A DNA stretch of 64,000 bases from Spongilla lacustris (GCA_949361645.1 OX442419.1:10756351-10820350), one strand, 5' to 3'. Counted from the stretch's first letter, positions 1-14,848 are shown. The notes: a model not told the origin generated them from the sequence alone. Numbers and translations are program-made.

Positions 1-1440
1 TCCAACAGGAGTATACAAAGTTACAGCAGGTGTGTAATGACCTCAATCAACTAGATTGTGTACGTGTGTACATGTATATGTGTGCATGCTGTATTAAAAT
101 TAATATTTCAACTGCAGCTTATGTATACGTACGTACGATATCGATCGTGTGTAATTTTTGCGCGCCTTCTAAGTTTGAACTGATCGAGATGTGTGCTAGG
201 GAAAATGCGTCCGAGTGGTATTTTGTGAAAAAATCTGAAAAGTTTTTTTGTTTACAATTGAATATGTGCTGCCATCGGGACGACACAATGTGGAAGTACG
301 CATAACAGTCCGGTGCCCCAATGTGTGGGCCAACGTCCCAACGAGTGTGCGGGCCAATCCAACGCCCAAACGAGCGGGCCGACGCCCCAGGCCGGGATAA
401 ACTCTTTTGCCAAGCGCAACATGAAATGCATATACTAGTACTCCAATAGCAAGGCTTCCACTACCAACAACCATTCAATGCAATTATTACTTAAAACCCA
501 TTGCACGCTAACCGCTCACGTCGCGCGTTCCAATGAGCATAGATAGTTTTCTCTAAACTATCTATGCAATGAGCATAAATTGCTTAAGGGCGTATACCTC
601 ATTCCCCAAGGCACTGAAGCCGCTACTGTCGGCTTGTGGTATGAAAATAGTTGGTATTTACCAGTTCTATGTTTATTTGTTATGAGCTATGAGCGTCGAA
701 ACTGACGAATGCACCACGGTTCACTAAACAAAGAAGCTCGTTTGGCCTTATAGTTATTGATTAATCAATATTTATAAAACTGGGTCTCTGGGAGTCTTTC
801 TACCAAAAATATTGATATCGATGAATGCACTACAAGGTTCACACTCCCGTTAGTACGGTAAGCCACTCGTTCCGCTGCTAAGAGCAATTAAAGTTCGTAA
901 GTTGGCAAACTTAAATGGCCGTTTTGCGCCCTTTTCAGGTACGGTAAAGTAAAGCGGGACTGCTATTAAGGTACACAAAGAGAAAACACATGCATATATT
1001 GATACCAAAAAGAGTCACAGATAACCACCGCAACTATAAGGCCGGAATATGTTGGCGGTAAGGCGCGAGAAAGAGTTCCTGCTGCCCACGTTTTGGGGAA
1101 GTCCGTAACAGATAAAGGCAAAGCCATGTATGTACGTACACATATAAATTCATGTCACAAATAAATTCATGTCACAAATAAATTCATTCACATATACAAA
1201 GATACATGATCACTTCAACAATAACAACTGTGACCTCCTGTTATTACTTGAACTGCATCTGAATCTGAAGTGGTAGTGCAAACTGGGATAAATAATACAT
1301 AATGCAAAATTAATATGGTAGTCTACTGTGACAATCAGGCAAGTACCACTAGTGTGGTGCATACAGCGGCACGTATTTGTTTGGTGATAAGTGCATGGCA
1401 TCTGAGTATGTACAAGGGAAGTAATTAATAATAGCAGCAC
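1..1440. other. gene-free stretch
   Basis: No open frame here shows a domain, signal peptide or convincing splice sites. A short perfect hairpin (arms reading CATAGATAGTTT / AAACTATCTATG) lies near 538-570, and a degenerate repeat rich in CCAACG words lies near 320-390. Nothing else is supported. Confidence 0.5.
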
Positions 1441-1554
1441 AAGCGTACAAGGGACACACCTCACAAGCGTACATGGGACACACCCCACAAGCTACAAGAC
1501 ACACCCCACAAGCGTACAAGGGACACACTTCCATCTACACAGCATACACACTAG

Positions 1555-2745
1555 CTCCTCTCTCTACACACACACTCCCCTCTACACACACACTCCTTCA
1601 CAATATACACACTCCCCCTCGACATACACACTCCCCCTCGACATACACTCCCCCTCGACATACACACTCCCCCTCGACATACACACTCCCCCTCAATATA
1701 CACACTCCCCCTCTACATACACACTCCCCCTCAATATACACACTCCCCCTCTACATACACACTCCCCTCTACATACACACTCCCCCTTACATACACACTC
1801 CCCTCCACACAACATACATACTCCCCTCTTCACAACATACACACTCCCCTCTTCACAACATACACACTCCCCTCTTCACAACATACACACTCCCCCTCTA
1901 TACACACTCCTCTCTATACACACTCCTCTCTATACACACTCCCCTCTACATACACACTCCCCTCTACATACACACTCCCCCTCTACATACACACTCCCCT
2001 CCACACAACATACATACTCCCCTCTTCACAACATACACACTCCCCCTCTATACACACTCCCCTCTACATACACACTCCCTCTCTACATACGCACTCCCCC
2101 TCTACATACACACTCCCCCTCTACATACACACTCCTCTCTACATACACACTCCCCCTCGACATACACACTCCCACTCTACATACACACTCCCCTCCACAC
2201 AACATACGCACTCCCCTCTTCACAACATACACACTCCCCCTCTATACACACTCCCCTCTACATACACACTCCCCCTCTACATACGCACTCCCCCTCTACA
2301 TACACACTCCCCCTCTACATACACACTCCCCCTCGACATACACACTCCCCCTCGACATACACACTCCCCCTCTACATACACACTCCCCCTCTACATACAC
2401 ACTCCCCTCCACACAACATACATACTCCCCCTCTTCACAACATACACACTCCCCCTCGACATACACACTCCTCTCTACATACACTCCCCCTCAATATACA
2501 CACTCCCCCTCTACATACACACTCCCCTCCACACAACATACACACTCCCCTCTTCACAACATACACACTCCCCCTCTACATACACACTCCCCTCTACATA
2601 CACACTCCCCTCTACATACACACTCCCCTCTACATACACACTCCCCTCTACATACACACTCCCCTCTACATACACACTCCCCTCTACATACACACTCCCC
2701 TCTACATACACACTCCCCTCACACAGCATACACACTCCCCTCCTG
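1555..2745. repeat. minisatellite, about 19-bp unit (CTCTACATACACACTCCCC)
   Basis: Head-to-tail array of a 19-base unit with variants that insert CACAACATA or swap CTC for TCG/TCA. The array is open for over 400 codons on the plus strand only because the unit lacks stop codons. The resulting His/Thr/Pro/Ser/Tyr repeat has no start context or splice sites and is not called as a protein. Confidence 0.95.
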
Positions 2746-3325
2746 TGTTATCAATCCATTCACCTGTTCTCTTATAAGTACACTATTTGCCTCTGCACAC
2801 TCCCCTCTACACATTTCCCCTTTCCCACACAATCTCCACCTGTACACTCTCTACTCTACCCTCTATGCACTGCAAGTGAAGTTGGTAGCCCCATCTTTAT
2901 CAGGGGAACAGTGAACTACAATGTAAGGAAGCCACACATGCCCCCACCACTACCTTCAAGTTATCAGATCCCCCCCACATTGCCAGCAGGGTAGTCACCA
3001 GCCCTGCGTCTAATATCTGTGGAGATGCTAGCTCCTTTAGTGCAAGTTGAGCTAGCAGTCAGCCCCCACAAAAAAAGGGGGCCAATGGTCCTAGTCCCGG
3101 CCCACAGTAGCCACACATTGCAATGGAGGTGTCAATGGGACCCCCATGGGCTCACTCACACTGCAATTAAGTCCAGTCAGCAGCCTTGCGCCTCCAGCTT
3201 TCCAGATGGAGTTATCCAGACCCCTCACTGCCAGCAGGAGAGCTACAGCTGCCACATAACCAGGGGTCAATGTGACCCCATAATAATGCCAATCAAGGTG
3301 CCAGACAACCCAAATATTGCACAGA
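2746..3325. other. no gene seen
   Basis: Unique sequence between the minisatellite and the CA microsatellite. No supported coding exon, RNA gene or transposon end was recognised. Confidence 0.4.
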
Positions 3326-3329
3326 AACA

Positions 3330-3372
3330 TCAAACACACACACACACACCCGCACACACACGCACGCACGCA

Positions 3373-3404
<32 letters not shown>

Positions 3405-3475
3405 TAAACACACACACACACACACATACACACACACACAGACACACACACACACACACACACACATACACAAAC
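3330..3475. repeat. (CA)n microsatellite
   Basis: Nearly uninterrupted CA dinucleotides with occasional TA or AA steps. Confidence 0.97.
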
Positions 3476-3479
3476 ACCT

Positions 3480-4257
3480 CTGCGCATTAGACACGCACAT
3501 GCATACCTATTTAGATCTACGTGAGCGCACTAGTGTTTAGAATACTAGTACCGGTACTCGCGCTTATGTACTCAATCGCACTATGGTCGGCAATGGTCTA
3601 TGGAGTACTATTAAAACGATCGGACACTCACCAACATGTCATTGCCGACCTCCAATGAGTTAGATCGTTGCACTCGGGACTGTTTAAAAGTTATTCAAAA
3701 GTTATTCAGATGCGCACGGCCCACCACATGGCTAGGTCTACTTGTATGCAGCTGATGCATTTTGGCCTGAGAACGAGAGATGGGCGGACATAAATTGCTA
3801 GGGTTACCGTACAATAAAACATATGTCGTATTGCCGTGTGAACGCACCCATATATGGGCATGGCGTATAGTTTAGGACCTAAACTATGGTTTAGGACCTA
3901 AACACTCGTCATGTTCGGCGTACTGATAATTTTGTCATAATCCGGACTCAGAAATTTCCGGATGTTGTTGAGACAGTGTTAATTTTCTAAATTGCCTTCA
4001 ACGGCCGCCATGAGTGCGTAAGGGATCAGAGATGTTTTACTACCCGATATGACAAGAATCTCTGCCATGGGTAATAATGGATGCTTGCTAGGGGTACAAA
4101 CTAAAACGGTGTAATAGTCTGTTTTGTCTCACGGACTTATATTCTGCCATTTTCGCGTGGGTGTTGCATGCTAATTTGCAAGCCGCGCAATTTCCTCATT
4201 ACGTTACGCGCCGTGACGTAAACGCAATAATTGCTCGTTATCTGAACAAGTCGTGTA
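3480..4257. other. no gene seen; small palindromic repeat
   Basis: No coding evidence. At about 3866-3902 the words GTTTAGGACCTAAAC and its neighbour form a short palindromic direct repeat. The stretch ends at the TA that flanks the large mariner-type element. Confidence 0.4.
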
Positions 4258-4259
4258 TA

Positions 4260-6700
4260 CCGGGTGTCCACGAAAGAACGCAATGCTTTTGAACGGGAAT
4301 AACTTTTGATAGGAGTATGAAAAAAATCTAATATTTAGAAACTAACAACTTGAGGTTAGGCAAATGTGTTTACATCATTTTATTTACAAGTTATTAACGA
4401 TGCTTAATTAACTTTAATAAACACAACAAATTAACAACTTTAAAAGTGAAACCATGTTCAGACACACGTTTCGAAGCCAAAAGCAAAATGATCATATTTT
4501 TATCACCTTTTAAACTGAAAGTAAGAGGCAACAACTATTTCACCACGGTTACGCATGCGCACTTGTTACACTTCATTACATACGCAGGTCCCGTTCCGAG
4601 ACTAGTGACGCAACCATTAACGGACCATATTAGCTCCACCCCCTTCAACTTGCACATTATCACGTGCCACTGAGCCCCACCTCCTCGAATTGCTTAATTT
4701 TTAATTGTTTTTTTTTAATTTAGTCTTATAAAGATCTAAGCTATCCTTGTGAAATCATAGATACTACCGTACCTGCGGCTGCCGTATTACTACCTCTTCG
4801 TAAAAGAAAACATACACCCGCCGTAGGTCATTCATACGGGCGGTGCGCACCAATTAGCGTTCTTGCTACGTGTTGTGGACGAGATCGAGATTGTCATTCG
4901 CCTTACGTTATACAAAACCACACTGGAGAATGTCTTCGATGCAAATGGTTGGTGAGTTAAAGGCACGAACGACTGGGTGCCTATTGGCATACAATGTACG
5001 CACGGCCTACGGGTACACGCACACATTGGTGCAGTCCATGCATCAAGCAAACTATACATCCTTTCAGCTAGCTCTAACTGGTATATGCCCGTAACACTAG
5101 AGAAGCCGCGTGTATACTGCCTACAGCACCTACTAATATTGAAGCCTAAGGCTTAATTCTTAGTGTGCTGTTTAGTTACCGATGTGTGTGTGTGAAAAAA
5201 AGTGCCGAACTGTTTGAGCATTCTTTTCAACAGTATTCAATGTCATAGGAACTGTAGATATGGCTCTCAACTGGTGTGTATGTGTATTTGTGAGTCATGG
5301 TGACTTCTGTTCAAATCTGTGATGTGTGCTAAGACCAAGTCTAATCAGTTTTAAAACCAACGTTGTTCATTAAGAAAGAGAGTGAGCAGTTTCACCTACA
5401 TCAGGATTACTCTTTAGCGCTTACAACTGGGCATGACTTGTAAAACAATACCACCTAATTCTCAGATCTAAATGTAATGTTGAGATGATCTTCAAGTGTC
5501 AGTGAATTCTGACTTGGTTGTTTCATGCAAATTTATACTGTTTGTAAAAAAAATATTTGGTGTTGTAGGTGGGTGTACTGTTGAGTAGCTTTGATAAACA
5601 TTCACATACTTCCTGTTAGAGCTTACTATTTTAATACAATTCATTTGCGTGTTTCAAAAGTATTATTCTCATGCAATGAAAGCAATCTGCTTAGATGCCT
5701 GTTTGTCACTAAAGAGCATGTCACTTTGTCATGGAAGGATGAGCCAATAACTTCACTCACAAAATATAGCTGTTAAAAACCCATGTTTGGTACTTTTGTT
5801 ACTCTCTACTGTGTGGTTGTCCAATCCAAAATACTCACCCAGTAAGGTTACCCTACCCATCACCTAAATACTGATGCAACACTGGAAAATACCTAGTAAC
5901 CTGATTAAACCTTCAGGCTACCAAATATGTTTTACCCATCACATTCTCGCAGCAACAGGGCAATACATTTTAAATTCACACCAGCTAGTAACCTCTCTTC
6001 CAGCAGTTGTTTGAACAAATGCAATATTTATCCTCCAGGGATACTCAAGGCTTTTGAACCAACACACACATATCACATACCAACAACGTAAATATGTCAT
6101 TGATCCTAATCCCATTTCTGACACTCTTACTAGTGCCTTAAAAGAACAAACCCACTTCATACATGCATGCATGCAGCTATGCAAATTCACATGCCATATT
6201 TCTCAAAACACCTATCATATTGTCACACCCCACCCTGTTATCAAATAATTTCTGAATAACCATAACATTACATCCTAACACACATATACACACGCACACA
6301 AACACACACATGCAAACTAAAACACACACAAATACACAACATACAAAAACACACAAGCACCCTCACATCACACATAACACACACAAATGCACACACATAG
6401 ACATACACACATAAACACAAACAAAAACACACACACATAGACACACACACAAATAATGGATATTCCAAAAACTCAAGGCTTTCGAACCAACACACACATC
6501 ACATACCAACAACCTAAATGTAATACTTTGCAATAGTCTGTTATAATCGCATTACTGACTTAAACGAACCCACTTGATAGATGCATGTGTGCATGCATGC
6601 AGATACGCATATTCACATGCCATATTAATCATCTCAAAACATGTACCATATTGTCACACCCCACCCAGAGATCTTAATTATTAAAAATAATTACTGAATA
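4260..6700 (+). repeat. left inverted arm of the mariner-type element
   Basis: Reverse-complement match to 12430-14848, nearly identical in its outer 1.5 kb. It diverges inward by indels and by expansion of an internal tandem repeat. Small open frames in it recur on the opposite strand of the other arm and are not genes. Confidence 0.85.
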
Positions 6701-7781
6701 ACCATAATATTACATCCTTACACACACATGCACACGCACAAACACAAAAACACAAACACATAAAAAATACACACATCCACATAACACACAAACACACATG
6801 CACCCACACATCAAATTAAACACACACACACAAACACACATACAAACACACAAACACACACAAACACACAAACACACACAAACACACAAACACACACAAA
6901 CAATGGATACTCCAAAAACTCAAGGCTTTCGAACACATACCAACAACCTAAATGTAATACTTTGCCATAGTTTGAATGTAATTGATTATAATCCCATTCC
7001 TGACTTTAACGTACACTCTGATGCAGTGTCTGATGCAGTGTCTTAAGAACAAACCACTTGATACATGCATGCATGCAGCTACGCAATAGCTTATCATCTC
7101 TACCACATTGTCACACCCCGTGCAGAAATAAATAAAAATTATTCTGAATAACCTTAAAACATTACATCCTAATACACACACATACACACACATACAAACA
7201 CACACACACACACACAAACAATGGATACTCCAAAAACTCAACACACATCACATACCAACAACTTAAATGTAATACTTTGCCATAGTTTGAATGTAATTGA
7301 TTTAACCCCATTCCTGACTTTAACGTACACTCTTACTAGTGTCTGATGCAGTGTCTTAAAAGAACAAACTCACTTGTTACATGCATGCATGCAGCTACGC
7401 GATAGCTTATCATCTCTACCACATTGTCACACCCCATGCAGAAATAAATAAGTTATTTTGAATAACCTTAAAACATTACATCCTTACACACACATACACA
7501 CACATACAAACACATACACAAAAAACACACACACACACAAACAATGGATACTCCAAAAACTCAAGGCTTTCGAACCAACACACATGTAATTGATTTAACC
7601 CCACTCCTGACTTTAACGTACACTCTTACTAGTGTCTGATGCAGTGTCTTAAAAGAACAAACTCACTTGTTACATGCATGCATGCAGCTACGCTATAGCT
7701 AATGACATTGTCACACCCATGCAGAAATAAATAAAAATTATTCTGAATAACCTTAAAACATTACATCCTTACACACACATA

Positions 7782-7827
<46 letters not shown>

Positions 7828-8220
7828 AACAATGGATACTCCAAAAACTCAACACACATCACATACCAACAACCTAAATGTAATACTTTGCCAGTTTGAA
7901 TGTAATTGATTATAATCCCATTCCTGACTTTAACGTACACTCTTACTAGTGTCTGATGCAGTGTCTTAAAAGAACAAACTCACTTGTTACATGCATGCAG
8001 CTACGCGATAGCTTATCATCTCTACCACATTGTCACACCCCATGCAGAAATAAATAAAAATTATTCTGAATAACCTTAAAACATTACATCCTTACACACA
8101 CATACACCACATACAAACACACACACAAACACACACATACAAACACACACACAAACACACACACACACTCACACACACACACACACACACAAACACCACA
8201 CACAAAAACACACACAAATT
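5940..8220. repeat. tandem repeat of about 290-450-bp units with internal CA tracts
   Basis: About six copies of a unit containing, in order, an ACATGCATGCATGCAGCTACGC-like block, CACATTGTCACACCCC, TTCTGAATAACC, ACATTACATCCT, a CA microsatellite and AATGGATACTCCAAAAACTC. The ACATTACATCC word recurs near 6268, 6710, 7160, 7478, 7765 and 8083. The CA tract differs in length in every unit. The same units appear inverted at about 12360-13090. Confidence 0.85.
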
Positions 8221-8407
8221 CAAAGTCGCTGTATTTCCTAGCCATCCACTGTATTTCAATTTCACTTAACATAATAATCAAGCTGTTTATCAGAATTTTT
8301 CTAGCAGTACGATACAGCCTTACTGTGTGCATTCAACCACACTGAGAAGTATAATAACATTATGAGTCGAAACAGGTACATGTACAATGTTATCGAGGTT
8401 AGTAATG

Positions 8408-9482
8408 TCAATTATGTCGTGATCCTAACTGCAGCCCATCAATTGAGAGCAGTAATCCTGCCTTTCTCACTACCCCCAGTGTCGCACTGTGGACCATAGT
8501 GGCCGGGATGGCTAGCATCTCATCAGTTATTGCCTGTCTTAGCTCGTCCAATGTTGTCACTGCATTTGCATACACTTTGTTTATCAGTTAGCCCCATAGC
8601 CAGAAGTCCAATGGAGATAGATCAGGACTTTGTGCTGGCCATGGTATGGGTCCCCCTCTGCCCATCCATCTGTCCTCCAGCTTTCCATCCAACCAGGCTC
8701 TAACACGGGTTTCATAATGAGCTGAGGCTCCATCATGCTGGAAAACAACAAATTCTTCCTCTTCCCCCATGATAGCTTGCAGGGCTGGCCATACCCTCTG
8801 CTGTAGTAGCTGAAGGTACACTTGCCCTGTGACACTTCCATTGATGGAGAAGGGGCCAATGATATGGTCTTTGTTCAGCCCAGCCCAGACCATCACACCA
8901 GCCTTCTTCTGATTGCTGCATTCCATAAAAGCATGTGGGTTCTAGACTGACCATATGACAGCATTATGCCTGTTAACATGTCCATCCAAGTGGAAGATTG
9001 CTTCATCCGTCCACAGGATGTAGTCAGGGTAGGTGAAGTCCCTCTCAGCTGCTTCAAGGTAATCTTCTGCCCACTTGACTCTCTTGTCAATGTCACCTGG
9101 CAATAGAGCCTTTACTAGAGGCCGCCTATAGGCCTTCATCTTCAGGGTCTTCCTGAGCATCTTCTGTACACTTGATCGTCTCAATCCTGTCCCTAGATGG
9201 AGTCTTCTTATGCTCATAGTTGGGGTCTGCTGCATTTTCTGAGCAATTATGCCAACGTTCCTTGGCACCTGAACAGTTTTCTTTCTTCCACAGTTTGTTT
9301 TCAGCCTATCCTGCACTGTGCCATGCTCCACAAATTTGGACACCACCCTCAGAACTGTGCTACTGCATAGTGTCCTGTAATTAGGGTACTCCCTCCGGAA
9401 CAAGCTTACAGTAAGATAGGCATTCTTTCCATTAGAAAATGGCAACTCTTTGTTCAATTGACAGTCTTGGTACTCGTGGCAT
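8408..9482 (-). pseudogene. Tc1/mariner-type transposase (DD41D spacing), inactivated
   Basis: DDE transposase that would cut and paste the surrounding element. Read on the minus strand, it has the helix-turn-helix region first, then WTDEAIFHLDG with the first catalytic Asp, then FQHDGASAH with the second, and SPDLSPLDFWLWG with the third. There are 41 residues between the last two aspartates, the DD41D spacing known from rosa-like mariner relatives. The GRGGPIPWP block and the LWG-x-L continuation are typical of this group. It is broken in at least three places: a frameshift near 9440-9460 separates an ATG at 9482 from the main frame, a TAG lies at 8942-8944, and a TAA at 8588-8590. The frame then continues to a TGA at 8408-8410. 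It cannot make a full protein. The family call is firm; the subfamily is inferred from spacing. Confidence 0.85.
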
Positions 9483-9489
9483 TTTCAAG

Positions 9490-12230
9490 CATAGTGGAAA
9501 TGTATACCCCCTTAATCTTACAGTATTTATACTTTTTAGGTACATTTTGATTGGATAACAATCCCTGCACTTGCATAGGTCAACTATCCCTGCTTTCCTA
9601 TTGGTTAACTACTTCTATCCATGCATTTTCATTGGTTAGGAGACAAAAATCCATTCTAAAAGTGATCCTTAATCGCAGCCTACATACCAACCCTTCCTTC
9701 TACATGCACTCTTCTCCAAGGACAAATATGCTCATCGATTATTTGACTCAATACATACTCATAAACAGTACAACAATGCCTTAATTATGATTCAGACAGA
9801 ATGTCTAGTCACCCTTAGTGAATGCTAATTATATAATAATTCAGCTGGCTTTCTCAAACAACCCATACAAAACCCTTCTTCCCAGCAGTAAGGCAATACC
9901 TCCTTAGCCCCGATCTTCATATGTAGGTAGTATCAAATGACTTTCCTGCCAGGACCTACATGTACACTGTGTGCTCTTTGAGGTGTTTGATCAAATGGCA
10001 TTGCTTTATAAGTTATCACCAATCACATCTCACACAAGAAAGGTGTAACCTTCAGTTTTATGCAGCTGTAGTCAATTTTATAATCCTCCTGTGCAAGATG
10101 TACTGCCTATTTTACCCACTATAGATTTCAAAAAGACTAATACATACATTCCAGTCATTTGTATACAAATGCTAACCTTGTAGCGAAATCTATATCCCAC
10201 AGCAATCTCATCACAAAGGAAGTGCCAAAAAAAACCCAACAGGAATCCTATTTCTACACACTTTCAGGGAGATCCTGAACACGCATTTACAGCCTCGGGG
10301 GTCTGGAGGAGTGCGTAAAGCAATTCATATGCTAATGCATGTCAGATGCATATTTTATTTCATACCGGTAGACACATTTGTATGTCATTTTCAGCTGTTT
10401 CAAAAGTAGTCAAGCACACAAACTCCCATGATATCCTCACAGTATAGACCTCTCAGACTTAAGTCAATTTCAATCTTATCCTCATTGTACTCTGATTTAG
10501 GTTAACTCTCTACAATAATTATACTAACATGATAGATTCAGGAAATAAAAGTAAAGGCCTTATTCGACTAAAACGGCTTTCTGAATAATTCACATAATGA
10601 TAGGGCTGGCAATCCAGTCTATACCCATGTTAAATTCCATTTCAAACCTTCAACTTTTGACTCATATACATACATTTAAAGGTGTCAGATGAAGTGCCTT
10701 CTAAAAATCTACATAAAGCTTTTCAAAAGAACTATACTTTTCAAAACCCAACAAATGTAACCCCTACTACATTCTCAAGCCAAATGACGGCAGTCCAGAA
10801 AATTTACATATTCCAATGTGGACTCACATGCTTATTCTTACAGGTGTCTGGTGTAGTGGGGTTTGTAACCCACAAGCAAGACAATTTTGGTTTTCCATAA
10901 CAACTAATGTACAGTAAATTTCCCATCATGTGCAAGTATTAAAATGGCATACAATTTGCCTGTACAAAAATTCATGTGCCAAGCAGAAAAATGTGTGTTA
11001 TAACCACACCTTGCAAAACCTCAATAGTTTTACCAAGAATTAGCACTGACGCACAATACCATTACACCAACAGACTCCCAAATAAACAACTGTCCTTCGC
11101 AATTTCACAAACCACAAGGCTACACTAAAGTTCATCTATAAAAATCTCTAGTTATGCTTTCCATAGTAATTCAATCACCCATGGCACTGACATACAACAG
11201 GACAATATATAATACCAAACTTAATATCTTAAAGGTTTACAACGCCAATATCATTCCAATTTATCACTGTAGCTATAGACAGCTGTGCACAAACAATTAA
11301 GGAATGCAAAACACAAGTAAAAGTCTGAAATCCACACACTTTCATGATCAGGGAGGGACAAGTACTGTAATTATGGTTGTATGCTAATAATAACTGACAA
11401 CAACAGGGCAACACCACAATCATAGTGTAAAATAAAGCTATGTTTTGGGACGTCCTGTACTCATTACAGTGTCATGTGTACATACCATAAGTTATTCAGC
11501 AAGTAACTTTCTAGCAATGCGTTCTTTAAAAAATTTCCTCACTAACAGGGCAACATGTAATTTCCCAATCTTTGTATGTAAATGTTACATGCATTTAAAA
11601 AAAAATTCAGGGTCCTTCATGTTCGTCAAAAATGTGTAGATGTTCGGTGCAATGCCACTAAGTTTTTATCCCCCAACAGTCATTGAAAAATCACAACGAA
11701 TGCGTATCAGTCAGAGTCTTAACTAGGAACATCATATCTGGCAATCCACTCATCTGAACAAATACTCCAGCTAGGCTTTAACAAATACCACAAACACTAT
11801 TTTGCATCCCCACAGCGGAAAATGTAACACAGTCCCAATCTTAGCCCTTAGTCAAAATAATGCTTTTATAAAACAGCCAAATCGTGCTCCTACAAAACTT
11901 TTGTAATGAGCACACTTTGCACTTTAAACAACATCTCTCACAAGGGACCATGCATAATAAAGTAGTGTTCCGAGGGGGAGGACAGTATGCTATAGACATT
12001 GTATGTTGTTTATAATATGTAAATCTGTAGTACACTCATGTAGTGCACTGTCACATCATACTTGCATGTAATAAAGAAATATAATTTAATCCTATTGTTA
12101 TGCGATGTCAAACAGAAAAAATATTTTCCATGGCAGAAAATTTGCTGCGTGGTTTGTGATAAGGAAGTCAGTTTCCTAACACAATAACATAGAAGAAATG
12201 CATTGCAAGGGCCAGCTTGTGGTTAGAAAG
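9490..12230. other. interior of the mariner-type element, no gene seen
   Basis: About 2.7 kb of AT-rich unique sequence between the transposase and the right arm. No open frame above 80 codons and no recognisable domain on either strand. Confidence 0.5.
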
Positions 12231-12359
12231 TATGCCATGGACTGTTTATTAGCAATGAAGCCCTTGTACTAAATCCACTACACATACACAAATGTAGAGC
12301 ATTTAACCCTCTGGCAAGCACCCTCTGTAACATGATGGTAACTGGAGCCACAGCGTGTT

Positions 12360-12408
<49 letters not shown>

Positions 12409-12429
12409 TTGTGTGTGTATGTGTGTGTA

Positions 12430-14848
12430 AGGATGTAACATTTCAAGGTTATTCAGAATATTTTATTGCATGGGGTGTGACAATGTGGTATGTGTTTTGA
12501 GATGATTAACATGGCGTGTGAATTTGCGTAGCTGCATGCATATCAAGTGGGTTTGTTCTTAAGACACTGCATCAGACACTAATAAGAGTGCACGTTTAAG
12601 TCAGGAATGGGGTTATAAAAATTATGACAAAGTATTACATTTAGGTTGTTGGTATGTGATGTGTGTGTTGGTTCGAAAGCCTTGAGTTTTTGGAGTATCC
12701 ATTGTTTGTTTGTTTGTGTGTGTGATTGTGTGTGTGTGATTGTGTGTGTTTTTGTTGTGTGTATGTGTATGTGTACGCATTTGTGTGATGTGTGGGTGCA
12801 TGGGTGTGTGTTGTTTGTGTTTTTGTGTTTGAGTGTGTGTGTTAGGATGTAATGTTATGGTTATTCAGAAATTATTTGATATCTGGGTGGGGTGTGACAA
12901 TATGGTAGGTGTTTTGATATGGCATGTAAATTTGCGTAGCTGCATGCATGCATGTATGAAGTGGGTTTGTTCTTTTAAGGCACTAGTAAGAGTATGATCA
13001 ATTACATTCAAACCATGGCAAAGTATTATGTATTAAGGTTGTTGGTATGTGATATGTGTGTGTTGGTTCAAATACCTTGAGTAACCCTGGAGGATAAATA
13101 TTGTATTTGTTCAAACAACTGCTGGAAGAGAGGTTACTAGCTGGTGTGAATTTAAAATGTATTGCCCTGTTGCTGCGAGAATGTGATGGGTAAAACATAT
13201 TTGGTAGCCTGAAGGTTTAATCAGGTTACTAGGTATTTTCCAGTGTTGCATCAGTATTTAGGTGATGGGTAGGGTAACCTTACTGGGTGAGTATTTTGGA
13301 TTGGACAACCACACAGTAGAGAGTAACAAAAGTACCAAACATGGGTTTTTAACAGCTATATTTTGTGAGTGAAGTTATTGGCTCATCCTTCCATGACAAA
13401 GTGACATGCTCTTTAGTGACAAACAGGCATCTAAGCAGATTGCTTCCATTGCATGAGAATAATACTTTGGAAACACGCAAATGAATTGTATTAAAATACT
13501 TAGGCTCTAACAGGAAGTATGTGAATGTTTATCAAAGCTACTCAACCACCCACCTACAACACCACATATTTTTTTTACAAACAGTATAAATTTGCATGAA
13601 ACAACCAAGTCAGAATTCACTGACACTTGAAGATCATCTCAACATTACATTTAGATCTGAGAATTAGTTTACAAGTCATGCCCAGTTGTAAGTGCTAAAG
13701 AGTAGTCCTGATGTAGGTGAAACTGCTCACTCTCTTTCTTAATGAACAACGTTGGTTTTAAAACTGATTAGACTTAGCACACATCACAGATTTGAACAGA
13801 AGTCACCATGACTTACAAATACACATACACACCAGTTGAGAGCCATATCTACAGTTCCTATGACATTGAATACTGTTGAAAAGAATGCTCAAACAGTTCG
13901 GCACTTTTTTTCACACACACACATCGGTAACTAAACAGCACACTAAGAATTAAGCCTTAGGCTTCAATATTAGTAGGTGCTGTAGGCAGTATACACGCGG
14001 CTTCTCTAGTGTTACGGGCATATACCAGTTAGAGCTAGCTGAAAGGATGTATAGTTTGCTTGATGCATGGACTGCGCACCAATGTGTGCGTGTACCCGTA
14101 GGCCGTGCGTACATTGTATGCCAATAGGCACCCAGTCGTTCGTGCCTTTAACTCACCAACCATTTGCATCGAAGACATTCTCCAGTGTGGTTTTGTATAA
14201 CGTAAGGCGAATGACAATCTCGATCTCGTCCACAACACGTAGCAAGAACGCTAATTGGTGCGCACCGCCCGTATGAATGACCTACGGCGGGTGTATGTTT
14301 TCTTTTACGAAGAGGTAGTAATACGGCAGCCGCAGGTACGGTAGTATCTATGATTTCACAAGGATAGCTTAGATCTTTATAAGACTAAATTAAAAAAAAA
14401 CAATTAAAAATTAAGCAATTCGAGGAGGTGGGGCTCAGTGGCACGTGATAATGTGCAAGTTGAAGGGGGTGGAGCTAATATGGTCCGTTAATGGTTGCGT
14501 CACTAGTCTCGGAACGGGACCTGCGTATGTAATGAAGTGTAACAAGTGCGCATGCGTAACCGTGGTGAAATAGTTGTTGCCTCTTACTTTCAGTTTAAAA
14601 GGTGATAAAAATATGATCATTTTGCTTTTGGCTTCGAAACGTGTGTCTGAACATGGTTTCACTTTTAAAGTTGTTAATTTGTTGTGTTTATTAAAGTTAA
14701 TTAAGCATCGTTAATAACTTGTAAATAAAATGATGTAAACACATTTGCCTAACCTCAAGTTGTTAGTTTCTAAATATTAGATTTTTTTCATACTCCTATC
14801 AAAAGTTATTCCCGTTCAAAAGCATTGCGTTCTTTCGTGGACACCCGG
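12430..14848 (-). repeat. right inverted arm of the mariner-type element
   Basis: Inverse of the left arm. It carries only two to three units of the internal CA-containing repeat, against about six in the left arm. Confidence 0.85.

Noticed and set aside
1473..2777. 434-codon plus-strand frame rich in His, Thr, Pro and Ser
   Set aside because: It is the translation of a 19-bp minisatellite without stop codons; no splice sites, domain or signal peptide support it.
4446..4673. 75-codon frame identical to one at 14435-14662 on the other strand
   Set aside because: Identity comes from the inverted transposon arms; it has no domain and no good start context.
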